Positions 7,876 to 17,351 are shown, counted from the first letter of the stretch. The stretch is 64,000 bases of DNA from Vicinamibacterales bacterium (GCA_030827135.1 JAURFE010000001.1:1215920-1279919), one strand, 5' to 3'. A program made the numbers and translations. Notes: a model not told the origin generated them from the sequence alone.

Positions 7876-9933
7876 GTGGGTCCAGAGTTATTCCTCAACC
7901 GTGAACTGAGCTGGCTCGAGTTCAACCGTCGCGTCCTTGCGCAGGCGCAGGACCCGACCCATCCCCTGCTCGAACGCGTCAAGTTTCTGGCGATCGTTGG
8001 GTCCAACCTTGATGAGTTCTTTATGATTCGTGTCGCGTCGCTGCTGCGGAAGCAGCGCACGAACACCGAGGACATCTCGACCGACGGCATGACCACCGAG
8101 CAGCAACTGCTGCAGGTGCGCAAGCAGGCAGCGGAGATGCTGTCGCAGCAGGCGAAGTGCTGGTCGCAGGAACTGCGTCCGCAACTGGCCGGTCAGCACG
8201 TGCAGTTCCTCGAGGCCGGAGACTACACGCCGGCGATCACGCAGTATCTCGAGGGGTACTTCACCCGCGAGGTCTGGCCGGTGCTGACGCCGCTCGCGTT
8301 TGATCCCGGGCATCCGTTTCCCTACATCTCGAACCTCAGTCTGAATCTGGCGGTGGTGGTGCGCCACGGCGGCGGCACCAAGTTCGCCCGCGTGAAACTG
8401 CCGGACGTGTTGCCGCGGTTCATTCCGCTGCCTGATCGGCTGACTGCAAGAGGCACGAGTGCGTTTGTCTTTCTCGAGGACGTCGTGCGCGCCAACCTCG
8501 CACGGCTGTTTCCCGGGACCACCGTGAAGGGGGCCTATCTCTTCCGCGTGATCCGGGACGCCGACCTCGTGATTCAGGAGGACGAGGCGGACGACCTGCT
8601 CGAATCGATCGACCAGGGGCTGCGACAGCGGCGGCACGGCGCACTGGCCCTGCTGGCGGTGGAATCCGGCGTGCCGCGTCGCGTGCTCGACATCCTGATT
8701 GAGAACTTCGAGGTCGAGGAAGAGAACGTCCTGCGGACGAAGGAGCGCCTGGGGTTCAGCGACTGGATGCAGCTCTCCAGGCTCCATCGGCCGGAACTGA
8801 AGTACCCCCCGTTCCAGCCGGCGCCGATCTGGGCGGCCGCCGACTCAGAGACGATTTTCGACGAACTCCGGCAACACGACCGCCTGGTGCATCATCCCTT
8901 CCAGTCGTTTGGCGCGGTCGAGGCGTTTCTTCGCGCCGCCGTTGACGACCCGCTGGTCATCGGCATCAAGATGACGCTCTACCGCATCGGCGCGAACTCG
9001 CCGCTGATCGACCTGCTGCTGTCAGCTGCGGATGCGGGCAAACAGGTCGCGGTCCTGGTGGAGCTCAAAGCCCGCTTCGACGAACGCAACAACATCCAGT
9101 GGGCGCAGCGACTGGAAGCCGCCGGCATTCACGTCGTCTACGGCCTCGTGAACCTGAAGACCCACTGCAAACTGTGCCTCGTGATCCGAAAGGAAACCGC
9201 CGGCATTCGACGCTATGCGCATCTGGGCACGGGGAACTACAACGCCGTCACGGCGCGGCTCTATACGGACCTCGGACTCTTCACGTCGCGTGATGCGCTC
9301 GTCGAGGATGCATCGGATCTGTTCAACTACCTGACCGGCTACTCGAATCAGAACCAGTATCGGGAACTCCTTGTGGCGCCGGTCAGCCTGCGGAGCGGAC
9401 TGTCGCAGTTAATCGAGCGGGAGATTGCGGCGGCCGGCGAGGGCAAACCGGCGGGCATCATCCTCAAGGTCAACGCGATCACGGACCCAGGCATGGTGCG
9501 CCTGCTCTATCGCGCCTCGCAGGCCGGTGTGCGGGTGGATCTCATCGTGCGGGGCGTGTGTGTGCTGCGCCCGGGCGTGCCAGGGGTCAGCGACCACATC
9601 AGCGTACGGTCCATTGTCGGCCGCTTTCTCGAGCACTCGCGCATCTTCTGGTTCGCCAACGGCGGTGCACCGAAGATCTACATCGGCAGTGCCGACATCA
9701 TGGAGCGCAACCTGGACCGCCGGGTGGAGGTCTTGTGCCCCGTCGAGAATCCGGAGATGGCCGGCCACCTCAGGAACGTGGTCCTCGCGGCCTACCTGCG
9801 CGACACCAGCCGCAGCCGCGTGCTGACGGCGGACGGCACCTATGTGCCGCCCGCCGACAGTGATGACCCCGGGGTCAACGCCCAAGACCTGCTGCTTGAG
9901 TGGCAGGCCGCCGAAGCGCGGCAAGAGGTCTAG
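7876..9933 (+). CDS. ppk1: Polyphosphate kinase 1
   Basis: 685 residues, the usual length. It starts with 'ELFLNRELSWLEFN', the conserved PPK1 N-terminus, after a GTG start at 7876; no in-frame ATG lies close upstream. The two histidines of the phospholipase-D-like active site are visible: His449 in Tyr-Ala-His-Leu-Gly-Thr-Gly-Asn-Tyr-Asn (the phospho-accepting residue) and His587 in Glu-His-Ser-Arg-Ile. The enzyme makes polyphosphate from ATP reversibly and is membrane-associated. No exopolyphosphatase or phosphate-transport gene is adjacent. Its TAG stop is shared with the stop codon of the convergent M14 gene through the palindrome CTAG at 9930-9933. Confidence 0.97.
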   Translation: MGPELFLNRELSWLEFNRRVLAQAQDPTHPLLERVKFLAIVGSNLDEFFMIRVASLLRKQRTNTEDISTDGMTTEQQLLQVRKQAAEMLSQQAKCWSQELRPQLAGQHVQFLEAGDYTPAITQYLEGYFTREVWPVLTPLAFDPGHPFPYISNLSLNLAVVVRHGGGTKFARVKLPDVLPRFIPLPDRLTARGTSAFVFLEDVVRANLARLFPGTTVKGAYLFRVIRDADLVIQEDEADDLLESIDQGLRQRRHGALALLAVESGVPRRVLDILIENFEVEEENVLRTKERLGFSDWMQLSRLHRPELKYPPFQPAPIWAAADSETIFDELRQHDRLVHHPFQSFGAVEAFLRAAVDDPLVIGIKMTLYRIGANSPLIDLLLSAADAGKQVAVLVELKARFDERNNIQWAQRLEAAGIHVVYGLVNLKTHCKLCLVIRKETAGIRRYAHLGTGNYNAVTARLYTDLGLFTSRDALVEDASDLFNYLTGYSNQNQYRELLVAPVSLRSGLSQLIEREIAAAGEGKPAGIILKVNAITDPGMVRLLYRASQAGVRVDLIVRGVCVLRPGVPGVSDHISVRSIVGRFLEHSRIFWFANGGAPKIYIGSADIMERNLDRRVEVLCPVENPEMAGHLRNVVLAAYLRDTSRSRVLTADGTYVPPADSDDPGVNAQDLLLEWQAAEARQEV

Positions 9934-12569
9934 AAGCCCGCCCCCAGCAGCACCGCGTTGATGAACAACAGCGTGGTGGCCTCGGTAAACGCGCGATAGT
10001 TCGGATCTTCCGCGAAGGCAATCACGTGTCCGCGGCCCACCGGCACGTGCATCAGAAAGGACTTCTGCTGGACCAGAGCCTGCGCTTCAGGCCACATGAA
10101 CCCGGCGGCCACCACCCGATCCTTCGCCGCATAAACGCCGACGTTGGTGCCCGCGTCGAGTTTGACGGGCATGAACATCCGCGAGCCTTCCATCACGACC
10201 TGAATCTCCTCGTCGAGGCCGGCCGACAGCCAGTGTTCCTTGTCGAGTTTCACCCGCAGGATCGCGCCCGCCGTGCCGTCCGGCGAGCCACGCTCGATCC
10301 TGATGGCCTGGTTGTAGTCGAATTTCTCGATGTCGATCTTGGGCGGCGTCTTCTTCTCGTCCGCCGCGCCCGCCGCCGACCCGTCGCGCTGCAGCAGGTG
10401 CGTCGGCAGCAGCGCCGCGCGCTCACTGGCCGCCCACGCCGACGCCTGACCGATGGTGATCAGCGTGCCGCCACGTCCGAGCCAGTCGCGCAGCCGGCGC
10501 ATCTGGTCGTCGTTGAAGTTGTAGGTGCCGGAGGGCAACACGAGCACGTCGTACCGCGAGAGATCGATGCGGCCCATCGACGCCGTGCGCACGGTCGTCA
10601 CCGGTTGCTTCCAGCGCTGTTCCAGCGCATACCGTGCCCAGCCCGCCGACAGGCTCGACGTCGGCGCATCCCACGCAAGCAGCACCTTCGGCGCCTTGAG
10701 CGTCGCCACCTGGTTGCTGCCGAGCGACACGCCGCTGTCCACAAATGCCGAGTCAATGGCGTGAATCTGGATGCCGTGTTTCGTCGCCGCCGCGACGAGA
10801 CGTCCCGTCAGATCGCTCACGTTGTCCTGGATGCGGATAAACACCGACCCGGCCGGGAACGTGCGTCCACCAATCGTGAACATCCTGGGTACACTCGACA
10901 TTTTCACGCCGGCCTGCAGTAACTCAACGGCCGCTTCAGCCGCGCCGAGGCCCCACGGCACGATGTAGCCAACCTTGGCGCTGGCGAGGGCCGAACTGGC
11001 GTTCGCCGCTGGTTCGCGCGGCACCAGCGTCGACTGGGTTGTGACCGGCGTGGTGTTTGGCACCACGTCCAGGTCGTACAGCATCGCGAGGTTCCACGCG
11101 GTGACATCGTAGATTTGGTCGCCGAGGCCACGCTGCCGGCGGCGTTCCTGTTCCTTCAGGAAGGCCTCGTCCATCACGATCGACGCGTCGAGCAGATTGC
11201 GCACGAGGCGTCCGGCGGGCTGGGCGAGCGGCACGATCAGCGAGCCGACAGGCAGCGTTCGGGTGCCGATCTTGATCGCCTGATCGGCGCGTCGCACTTC
11301 GATGCCCTGCGCGGCAAGCCGCCGCGCGAGATGCATGGCCCGTGCCGGATCCGTGCCTGCGTCGATGAGGTATTCCTTCGGGCCGGTATCCGCGAGCCGA
11401 ATCGCCGACTGGCGATACGCGAGGAAGTCGCGCAGCATCGCTTCGCGGTTCTTCGCGGCAGTCACGGCCGTGGTGATGGCCGACGTGAAGTGCTTAATGA
11501 CGCCTTCGCGGTAGGTCAGCACCCGGCCATCCTGACGCTGGAACCGAAGCCCACGCGCGGAGGCCATCTCGTAGGTCATGCCGATGGCACCGTGGAAGAC
11601 GGGCCAGGAGTCGCCATACCCTGGGTAGAACGCGTCGAAGACCTCGCGGACGAAGTACCCGTAGCCGCGACTGTCGAAGACGTCGCCGTTCGCCCGGCCC
11701 ATCGTCTCAAGCCACTTGCGCTGGTCCTGCGTAATCAGCGGGTTGACGGGATCGGCAGGCGGCGCGAAGTAGTACTCGCTGTCGCCGCTCTGCTCGTGCA
11801 GGTCCACGGCGACCTGGGGGAAGAAATCGAGCATGATCCTGATGCGGCCGCGCGTCTCCGGCTGGGACATCGCGAACCAGTCGCGGTTCATGTCGAACAG
11901 ATAGTGATTCGAGCGCCCGCCCGGCCACGGTTCGTCATGTTCCACGGACGCCGGCTCCGCGTCCGGTACGCCGGCTGCGCGCCCCTGCTGATTTGCGGCC
12001 ACAAAGCGCGCACGCCCATCAGGGTTCTGCGACGGGTCAATCAGCACCAGCGATTCGCGAAGCACCGTGTCCACGTCGGTGTTCCCCTGGGCCGCCAGCA
12101 GGTGATACGCCTCGGCCAGCGCGGCGTCGGCGCCGGAGATCTCGTTGCCGTGCACCGAGTGGAACAGCCAGGTGATGACCGGCAGCTCCTTCACGAGCTG
12201 ATCCAGCTCCGCCTGTGTCGCCCCGCGGGGATCGGCCAGGCGTTGCATGCCCTTCTTGATCGCATCCAGCTGCGCGATCCGCGCCGGATTGCCGACCACC
12301 AGGACGTGCAGCGGGCGGTTCTCCCACGACCGCGCGTATTCGATCAGTCGCGTCCGGTCGGGCGCGGCGGCGTTGAGGGCCTTGAGATAGGTCGCAATCG
12401 TATCCGGCGACGAGATCTCCTGCCCGTGATCCCAGCCCAGCACGGACTGGATGGTCGGAATCTTCGGGTCGTACCGGGTACCCGGCCACAACTCCTGCGC
12501 GAACGACAGGGCGGGCCACAGGCACAAAACACAGGTCAGCAGCAGTCGGGAGGGTCGGGACATGCACAA
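9930..12569 (-). CDS. Exported M14 family zinc carboxypeptidase-like protein
   Basis: 879 residues, with a signal peptide (about 1-25, ending Ser-Phe-Ala). The M14 domain shows zinc ligands His140-Gly-Asn-Glu143 and His258 in Val-Asp-Leu-His-Glu, and the likely catalytic Glu in Met-Thr-Tyr-Glu-Met. The second half is an unusual large extension that includes a class-I glutamine-amidotransferase-like Rossmann part ('DVLVLPSGTYNF', 'RGGTLITIG') as found in large M14 proteins of Acidobacteriota and Bacteroidota. It is the last gene of a leftward set with DUF885 (20 bases upstream) and the YjbQ-like fusion protein. Alternative starts differ by only two residues. Probably a periplasmic peptidase. 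Confidence 0.88.
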   Translation of the reverse strand: MCMSRPSRLLLTCVLCLWPALSFAQELWPGTRYDPKIPTIQSVLGWDHGQEISSPDTIATYLKALNAAAPDRTRLIEYARSWENRPLHVLVVGNPARIAQLDAIKKGMQRLADPRGATQAELDQLVKELPVITWLFHSVHGNEISGADAALAEAYHLLAAQGNTDVDTVLRESLVLIDPSQNPDGRARFVAANQQGRAAGVPDAEPASVEHDEPWPGGRSNHYLFDMNRDWFAMSQPETRGRIRIMLDFFPQVAVDLHEQSGDSEYYFAPPADPVNPLITQDQRKWLETMGRANGDVFDSRGYGYFVREVFDAFYPGYGDSWPVFHGAIGMTYEMASARGLRFQRQDGRVLTYREGVIKHFTSAITTAVTAAKNREAMLRDFLAYRQSAIRLADTGPKEYLIDAGTDPARAMHLARRLAAQGIEVRRADQAIKIGTRTLPVGSLIVPLAQPAGRLVRNLLDASIVMDEAFLKEQERRRQRGLGDQIYDVTAWNLAMLYDLDVVPNTTPVTTQSTLVPREPAANASSALASAKVGYIVPWGLGAAEAAVELLQAGVKMSSVPRMFTIGGRTFPAGSVFIRIQDNVSDLTGRLVAAATKHGIQIHAIDSAFVDSGVSLGSNQVATLKAPKVLLAWDAPTSSLSAGWARYALEQRWKQPVTTVRTASMGRIDLSRYDVLVLPSGTYNFNDDQMRRLRDWLGRGGTLITIGQASAWAASERAALLPTHLLQRDGSAAGAADEKKTPPKIDIEKFDYNQAIRIERGSPDGTAGAILRVKLDKEHWLSAGLDEEIQVVMEGSRMFMPVKLDAGTNVGVYAAKDRVVAAGFMWPEAQALVQQKSFLMHVPVGRGHVIAFAEDPNYRAFTEATTLLFINAVLLGAGF

Positions 12570-12589
12570 GAGTCTAACCGAGCCGCGCG

Positions 12590-14218
12590 CTACCGACGCA
12601 GCATCAGCCGCCGGATCTGGGTGAACGGCAGGTCTCCATGAGAGATCAGGTCGTCATGAAACGCCTTGAGCGAAAACGCTGGGCCCTTGCTGCTCTGCAC
12701 TTCGTCGCGGAGCTTCAGAATCATCAACTCCCCGATGATCTCGCGCCCGGGGGGTGACGGCGACTGGGAATCGCGCTGGACTTCGATGAACGAGTTGCCG
12801 GGTTCCATGCCGATGCGATCGATGTAGGCCTGCACCGCCTGATCAAACGTCATTTCACCCCTGGCCATCTTGAGTTTGGTCAGGATGCGCTGTACACGCC
12901 ACATCCGCATCTGGCGGCGCGCCATCTGCGTCTTGAGGTTCTCCATGTGGGGAAGCGTCTCGAAGTAGCCTTCGTCCTCAAACAGCTTCTCCAGGTAAAA
13001 CGACCATGACTGACTGAAATAACTGCTGTTGTACAGACGCCGCATCGGCCGTGTGACGTTGGCGCGCGCGGAGGCAATCTGCACCGTGTGGCCCAGCCAC
13101 TCGTGGTACGAGATGACGTGCGTCCAGTACGGGTTGTAGGACTTGAGCCGGCTGAGTTTCTCCTCAGGCGTCAGACGATCTTCGAGTGGCGTCAGGATGT
13201 AGAAGCCCGACTGCATGCCGTCGATCGTCGGTCCCGATGTGGCGCCGCCGAACGACAGCGTCCGCCGCGCCATTGGCGGTGACAGGCGGGCGCCGTACCG
13301 CAGGTAGGAGGGAATCGTCACCACGTGCTGGCCAGGGCCCCGGAGCCAGTCACTGGCCAGGTCCACGTACTTCTGCGCCATCGGGATCACTTCCTCCCAT
13401 GGCGGCGCCTCGTTCTTCATCACTTCCCAGACCGTCCGCAAGTCGCCGCTGGGATGAATGCGCCTGGCGAGCCCTTCCATCTCCGCCCACAACTTCCGAT
13501 CTTCGGCCTCCGCCACACGGATCATCTCGTCCACGCCGTATTCGTCCAACTGCTCGTGCACAAACTGGTAGAACTCAATCTGCGCGGGCGTCCAGGTCGG
13601 CGGCCGGGTGGACCGGGGCAGCAGCACCTTCTCCAGCCACCCTTCATGTTCCTGAATGACGGGAATCGCGTCCCTGCACGCGGCGAGAAACTCGGCCCGA
13701 AGCGCCGCATTGGGAATGTCGAGCGACGCCACTTCCCTCTCGAGCATCGTGCGGGCGTAGTACGCCTGATACTGCGCGTTCTCCGTCCACGTCCGCGCGG
13801 GGGTCGTCAGCCGGTCACGGCCGGCCTTGATCGAGGCGCCAAGTTCCCTGAGCTGGCTGATGGCCGCCCGCACGTTCACCTCGGGCAGGGCGCCATCCCG
13901 GAGAAACAAGCCGCTGACGGCGCCGACATTGATGACACCGGCCGCATTGACCTCCCACTGCCGGAGTTCGGTCTGTTCCCACTGGCGGGTCCGCGCATGC
14001 GACCGCAGCAGGTCGTAGTCCACCTGATCATCAAGGTCGAGGGTGGCGCGATTGATCCGATCGAGCCCGGCCAGAATCGGCGCCCAGTCGGCGTCGCGGA
14101 CGGTCTGGGCCTGCGTGATGAGCGCGGCCAGGGCGGGATTGGTCGCTGCCGGTGCCTGCCGGGCTGCCGGCACCGCGACGAGACAGAGTGTGAGAACGAG
14201 GGGGAGACTCCGCATCAT
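12590..14218 (-). CDS. Exported DUF885 family protein (HExxxGH putative metallopeptidase)
   Basis: 542 residues with a signal peptide (about 1-18). The DUF885 hallmark is present: His372-Glu373-x-x-Gly-His377 in 'SYHEWLGH', in a mostly helical protein like M32/thermolysin-related carboxypeptidases. Proteins of this family are thought to be zinc metallopeptidases of the periplasm; the substrate is unknown. It lies 9 bases after the YjbQ-like fusion gene and 20 bases before the M14 peptidase gene, so the two peptidases are probably made together for peptide breakdown outside the cytoplasm. Confidence 0.85.
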   Translation of the reverse strand: MMRSLPLVLTLCLVAVPAARQAPAATNPALAALITQAQTVRDADWAPILAGLDRINRATLDLDDQVDYDLLRSHARTRQWEQTELRQWEVNAAGVINVGAVSGLFLRDGALPEVNVRAAISQLRELGASIKAGRDRLTTPARTWTENAQYQAYYARTMLEREVASLDIPNAALRAEFLAACRDAIPVIQEHEGWLEKVLLPRSTRPPTWTPAQIEFYQFVHEQLDEYGVDEMIRVAEAEDRKLWAEMEGLARRIHPSGDLRTVWEVMKNEAPPWEEVIPMAQKYVDLASDWLRGPGQHVVTIPSYLRYGARLSPPMARRTLSFGGATSGPTIDGMQSGFYILTPLEDRLTPEEKLSRLKSYNPYWTHVISYHEWLGHTVQIASARANVTRPMRRLYNSSYFSQSWSFYLEKLFEDEGYFETLPHMENLKTQMARRQMRMWRVQRILTKLKMARGEMTFDQAVQAYIDRIGMEPGNSFIEVQRDSQSPSPPGREIIGELMILKLRDEVQSSKGPAFSLKAFHDDLISHGDLPFTQIRRLMLRR

Positions 14219-14227
14219 GCGGAGAGT

Positions 14228-15292
14228 CTATTCGAAGCGGGTCAGGACGACGTCGATGCGGCGCACTTCGTTGCGTGCCGGCCGCCACTGCACCAGAATC
14301 GGCGACTGATACTGGCCCTGCACAAGTTCACCGCGTCCCTCCGACCTGGCGTCGGAGACCAGCAGGTCAATCGACCGGCGCATCCGGAGGAAACGTGACG
14401 CCGGTGCCTCAAGACTGCGCGCCACCAGCTTCTCGATGCGCGAGGTGTGCAGGCCGAGCGAGTCCAGCAGCTGATTGATCGCGCGCACGAGGTCGTACTG
14501 CGCGTACCCAATCGCCTTGGCAGGCACCGCACGCGGATCGTTCCACGCGTGACGCACCTTCTCGCGCGCAAAGCGCAGCGGATTCTGCAGGACCTCGGCG
14601 AGGTCGTGCTTCATCAGGAGCGTTTCGTATTCGTTGACCGTCAGGCTCGCGAACTGTTCGTTGGTCGCCAGTTCACACCGGACGCGGCCCTTGGTCACGC
14701 CGTGCATCCGGACCAGCTCCGACACTTCATCGAAAAATCCGACGCGCGACTCGCGCAGGTTGACCGCATCAATGGAATGCGTGGACACCGGGACCGACAA
14801 GGTCACCCGCGCGACTTCCACTTCTTGGTCGTAGCCCACGACGCGCGCTGTGCGGCGGCGGGGCACGCCTTTGTAGACCCCGTCAAAATCGACGAAGTAG
14901 ATCGGCGCCGGACGCTGGGCATCGCCCACGATGCAGGCGCGGATGCCGCCCCCCATGAACGCGAGATGCGAATCGGCGTTGGTCGGCTCAACGGCCTTCT
15001 GCTCCGGCGCGAGCTCATCCCGCAGCTCGAGCTGGTCGTGCCGGTAGCCCGCGCCTTCCGGAAACACCGTGCGGAACACGTCAAGGTAGGGGCCCACCGA
15101 CCCGAAGCGCGCAATCAGGCGCGCGGCAAGACTTTGTGGGAGAAATCCGGCGGTCGAATGTTCCGACGCGCAGAACCAGTGCCGATACGCCTGCGCCGCG
15201 TCGCCATGGACCTCTGCCGTGCGGGCCCGGACGTCGACGACATCCAGTCGGGCCCGAGGGGTGATGGGCAGGGCCAGTTCTATCGGTGACAC
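14228..15292 (-). CDS. Protein with a divergent YjbQ-like N-terminal domain and a long unknown C-terminal domain
   Basis: 354 residues, GTG start at 15292. No standard family was obvious, but residues 1-170 carry the landmarks of the YjbQ fold: 'EHSTAG' (44-49, compare HTTAAV), 'YRHD' (83-86), 'NADSHL' (105-110) and 'VDFDG' (134-138). The true YjbQ encoded at 58787-59236 has 'WRHDD' and 'NTDSHL' at matching places. The remaining 180 residues are charged and helical with no match recognised. YjbQ proteins have weak thiamine-phosphate synthase activity, but the real role is unclear. It is followed 9 bases later by the DUF885 peptidase gene. There is no signal peptide, so it should be cytoplasmic, unlike its exported neighbours. 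Confidence 0.5.
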   Translation of the reverse strand: MSPIELALPITPRARLDVVDVRARTAEVHGDAAQAYRHWFCASEHSTAGFLPQSLAARLIARFGSVGPYLDVFRTVFPEGAGYRHDQLELRDELAPEQKAVEPTNADSHLAFMGGGIRACIVGDAQRPAPIYFVDFDGVYKGVPRRRTARVVGYDQEVEVARVTLSVPVSTHSIDAVNLRESRVGFFDEVSELVRMHGVTKGRVRCELATNEQFASLTVNEYETLLMKHDLAEVLQNPLRFAREKVRHAWNDPRAVPAKAIGYAQYDLVRAINQLLDSLGLHTSRIEKLVARSLEAPASRFLRMRRSIDLLVSDARSEGRGELVQGQYQSPILVQWRPARNEVRRIDVVLTRFE

Positions 15293-15326
15293 GCGCTAAG
15301 TCCTTCGAGCACAAAGCTTACCATGC

Positions 15327-15366
15327 GCCCACCCGCCCACCTGCCCACCTGCCCACCTGCCCATCA
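15327..15366. repeat. Octanucleotide tandem repeat (5 units, GCCCACCT)
   Basis: Five units of 8 bases: one GCCCACCC, three exact GCCCACCT, then GCCCATCA. Read on the minus strand, the run begins at the TGA stop codon of the SDR gene (15364-15366). One of about ten octamer runs in this window, each with its own unit sequence. Confidence 0.85.
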
Positions 15367-16152
15367 GCACAACCCCTTAATCCAGCCCCCGTCCACCGCG
15401 ATGGACTGGGCCGTGATGTAACTCGCCCTGTCGGAGGCGAGGAACGCCGCCAGGGCTGCGAATTCCCGGGGTTCACCGAGCCTGCGCATGGGAATTTCGG
15501 CCTCCCAACGTCCCGCCACCGCCTCGGGCGTCGTCCCGCCGGATGCCGCCATCTGAGCGGCCAGGTCCACCACCCGATCGGTGCGGGTGTACCCGGGCAT
15601 CAGGGTGTTCACGGTGATGCCGTCCGCGGCGACTTCGTTGGCCAGCGTCCGGGCAAACGCCATCACGGCGGCGCGCAGACTGTTGGACAGCATCAACCCG
15701 TCCACCGGCTGTTTCGCCGCGATGGACGTGACGTTCAGAATCCGGCCCCATCGTCGCGCCCGCATCTCGGGCACCACGGCACGCGCGAGGTTCACGGCGC
15801 TGGCCAACAGGAGGCGCGCGGCCTGGTCCCAGTCGTCAGGCGTCAGCACACTGAACGCACCGGACCGCGGGCCGCCCGAATTCGTCACCAGGATGTCGAT
15901 GGGGCCCCACGCCCGGCGGACCTCATCCACCATCCGAATGACATCGCCTGGGTTGGACACATCGGCGACCACACCCCGTGCGCGGCCACCGGCGTTCACG
16001 ATCTCGGCAACCGTCGCATCAATGGCCGCCTGCCCGCGCGCACACACGGCGACGCGCGCACCCTCAGCCGCCAGTTCGAGCGCGATCGCCCGGCCCAGCC
16101 CCTTGCTGCCCGCGGTGACGAGCGCCACGCGATCACGAAGTCCCAGGTCCAT
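15364..16152 (-). CDS. Atypical SDR oxidoreductase lacking the usual Tyr-Lys pair
   Basis: 262 residues. The Rossmann motif is Thr-Ala-Gly-Ser-Lys-Gly-Leu-Gly (13-20), and the catalytic Ser143 is present, but the position of the usual Tyr-x-x-x-Lys holds Ser156-Asn-Ser-Leu-Arg160. A known SDR subgroup often labelled 3-oxoacyl-ACP reductase shows the same 'LSNSLR' replacement, so this is a family trait and not random decay. The rest of the fold, including 'VNTLMPGYTRTDR', is intact. The gene follows the cupin gene by only 3 bases, so the two form an operon. The reaction is unknown; classical SDR chemistry would need another proton donor. Confidence 0.85.
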   Translation of the reverse strand: MDLGLRDRVALVTAGSKGLGRAIALELAAEGARVAVCARGQAAIDATVAEIVNAGGRARGVVADVSNPGDVIRMVDEVRRAWGPIDILVTNSGGPRSGAFSVLTPDDWDQAARLLLASAVNLARAVVPEMRARRWGRILNVTSIAAKQPVDGLMLSNSLRAAVMAFARTLANEVAADGITVNTLMPGYTRTDRVVDLAAQMAASGGTTPEAVAGRWEAEIPMRRLGEPREFAALAAFLASDRASYITAQSIAVDGGWIKGLC

Positions 16153-16155
16153 CGC

Positions 16156-16530
16156 CTACTTCCGCAGGTAATCGTCGGTCTTGGCGAGCCAGTCGGCGCG
16201 CGGCGGACTGAACACGTCCACATCGAGGGTGTCTTCGAGCGCCACCGCCTTGTGCCACACCCACGACGGGATGTGCAGCACCTCACCGGCACGGATCACG
16301 ACTTCCTTCTTCTCGTCTTCGCCGATGTAGAAATGCAGCGCGCCTTCGAGCACATAGGTCAGCTGCTCGTTTTCGTGCTGATGCCTCGGCACCACGCAGC
16401 CCTTCTTCAGGTACACGTGCGCCAGCATCATGCGGTCGCCCGTGATGAGACGACGGTCGAGCAGGTCGGTGACCTTTTCCTTTGCCATGTCGTCCCAGCG
16501 ATAAAACGTCACGTTTCTTGCGTCAGCCAC
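16156..16530 (-). CDS. Small cupin-domain protein
   Basis: 124 residues, one cupin barrel. The metal-binding motif 1 is 'PRHQHENEQLTYVLEG' (two His and a Glu) and motif 2 includes 'HIPSWVWHKA'. Proteins like this act as small dioxygenases, isomerases or sensors; none can be chosen from the sequence. GTG start at 16530 has a strong GGAGG ribosome-binding site about 9 bases upstream, which decides the start. It is the first gene of a pair with the SDR gene, so the two may act on the same metabolite. Confidence 0.85.
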   Translation of the reverse strand: MADARNVTFYRWDDMAKEKVTDLLDRRLITGDRMMLAHVYLKKGCVVPRHQHENEQLTYVLEGALHFYIGEDEKKEVVIRAGEVLHIPSWVWHKAVALEDTLDVDVFSPPRADWLAKTDDYLRK

Positions 16531-16626
16531 GGTAGTGCCTCCGGCGAAAGATTACCCGAGATAAATGACGTCGGGTGTCTTTTTCAACGGCTTGACTCAG
16601 CCGGTGGAATCGCACAGTCTCTCTCC

Positions 16627-17256
16627 ATGCCGCACCGTCTTTGCTTCCCTGCCGTCGCCGTGTGCCTGCTGGCCGGTCTGACGGTCGCCGGCGCCCAGAA
16701 CGCGTCGCCGGGTGATCCCGCGGGCGTCGCCAAGGAGCTCCACCAGTTGTTCCTCCACGATGCGTGCACGGGCGAATTCGCCCCGCAGCCCGACACGTGC
16801 CTGCACAAGCAACTCATCGAAAAGGCGGTCACGATCGGTGGCAAGGCCGGTGTTGTCTATGACGTCCGGCTGCGCGTGCGCGGGTTGTTTGAACCGACGA
16901 CGATCCGAGAGGGAGAAACGCCGGATCCCGCGCATCCCTACTATCAGGTCGGCGGCACCATTCGGGCGCGTGACTGGTCGGCATGGCACATCGAGGTGTC
17001 GGAGCCGAAGCAGACGTACTGGCTGAATCACTACCCGCGGGTCGGCCACACGATCTACCGCGAGGACTTTGAGGCCACGATTCCGATGGCCGCCGGCGCC
17101 ACCGTGACCGCGCGTGTGGTCGATGGCAACGACCGGCAGATGGACAATGCCGAGCCCGGCCTGCCCGACCGGATGCAGATCATCCAGGGCGTCACTGACA
17201 GGCCGCTCGACGGTCAGATGCTGCGCCTGGACGTCGTCCGTGTGACGGCGCGCTAG
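16627..17256 (+). CDS. Exported protein of unknown function
   Basis: 209 residues with a signal peptide (hydrophobic about 8-20, ending Val-Ala-Gly-Ala-Gln). The mature part has two Cys in the first half ('HDACTGEF', 'PDTCLHK') that could form a disulfide, and many aromatic and Gly/Pro residues in a beta-rich pattern. No family is recognised. ATG at 16627 is set by the signal peptide; the frame is open for over 1.3 kb upstream but that part lies antisense to the SDR and cupin genes. It is divergent from the cupin gene, with a 96-base shared upstream region. Confidence 0.7.
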   Translation: MPHRLCFPAVAVCLLAGLTVAGAQNASPGDPAGVAKELHQLFLHDACTGEFAPQPDTCLHKQLIEKAVTIGGKAGVVYDVRLRVRGLFEPTTIREGETPDPAHPYYQVGGTIRARDWSAWHIEVSEPKQTYWLNHYPRVGHTIYREDFEATIPMAAGATVTARVVDGNDRQMDNAEPGLPDRMQIIQGVTDRPLDGQMLRLDVVRVTAR

Positions 17257-17351
17257 TGGGACCGCATTCTGGGCTCTCGCTTCGCCGTCGTCCGCACGCA
17301 CTCCTGAACCGGGGCGAGATGTGTCTCACCGGCGCGCGATAGGCTGAAGGC

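Noticed and set aside
11115..12641. 508-codon rightward open frame
   Set aside because: Antisense to the M14 peptidase gene, whose zinc motifs and signal peptide are clear.
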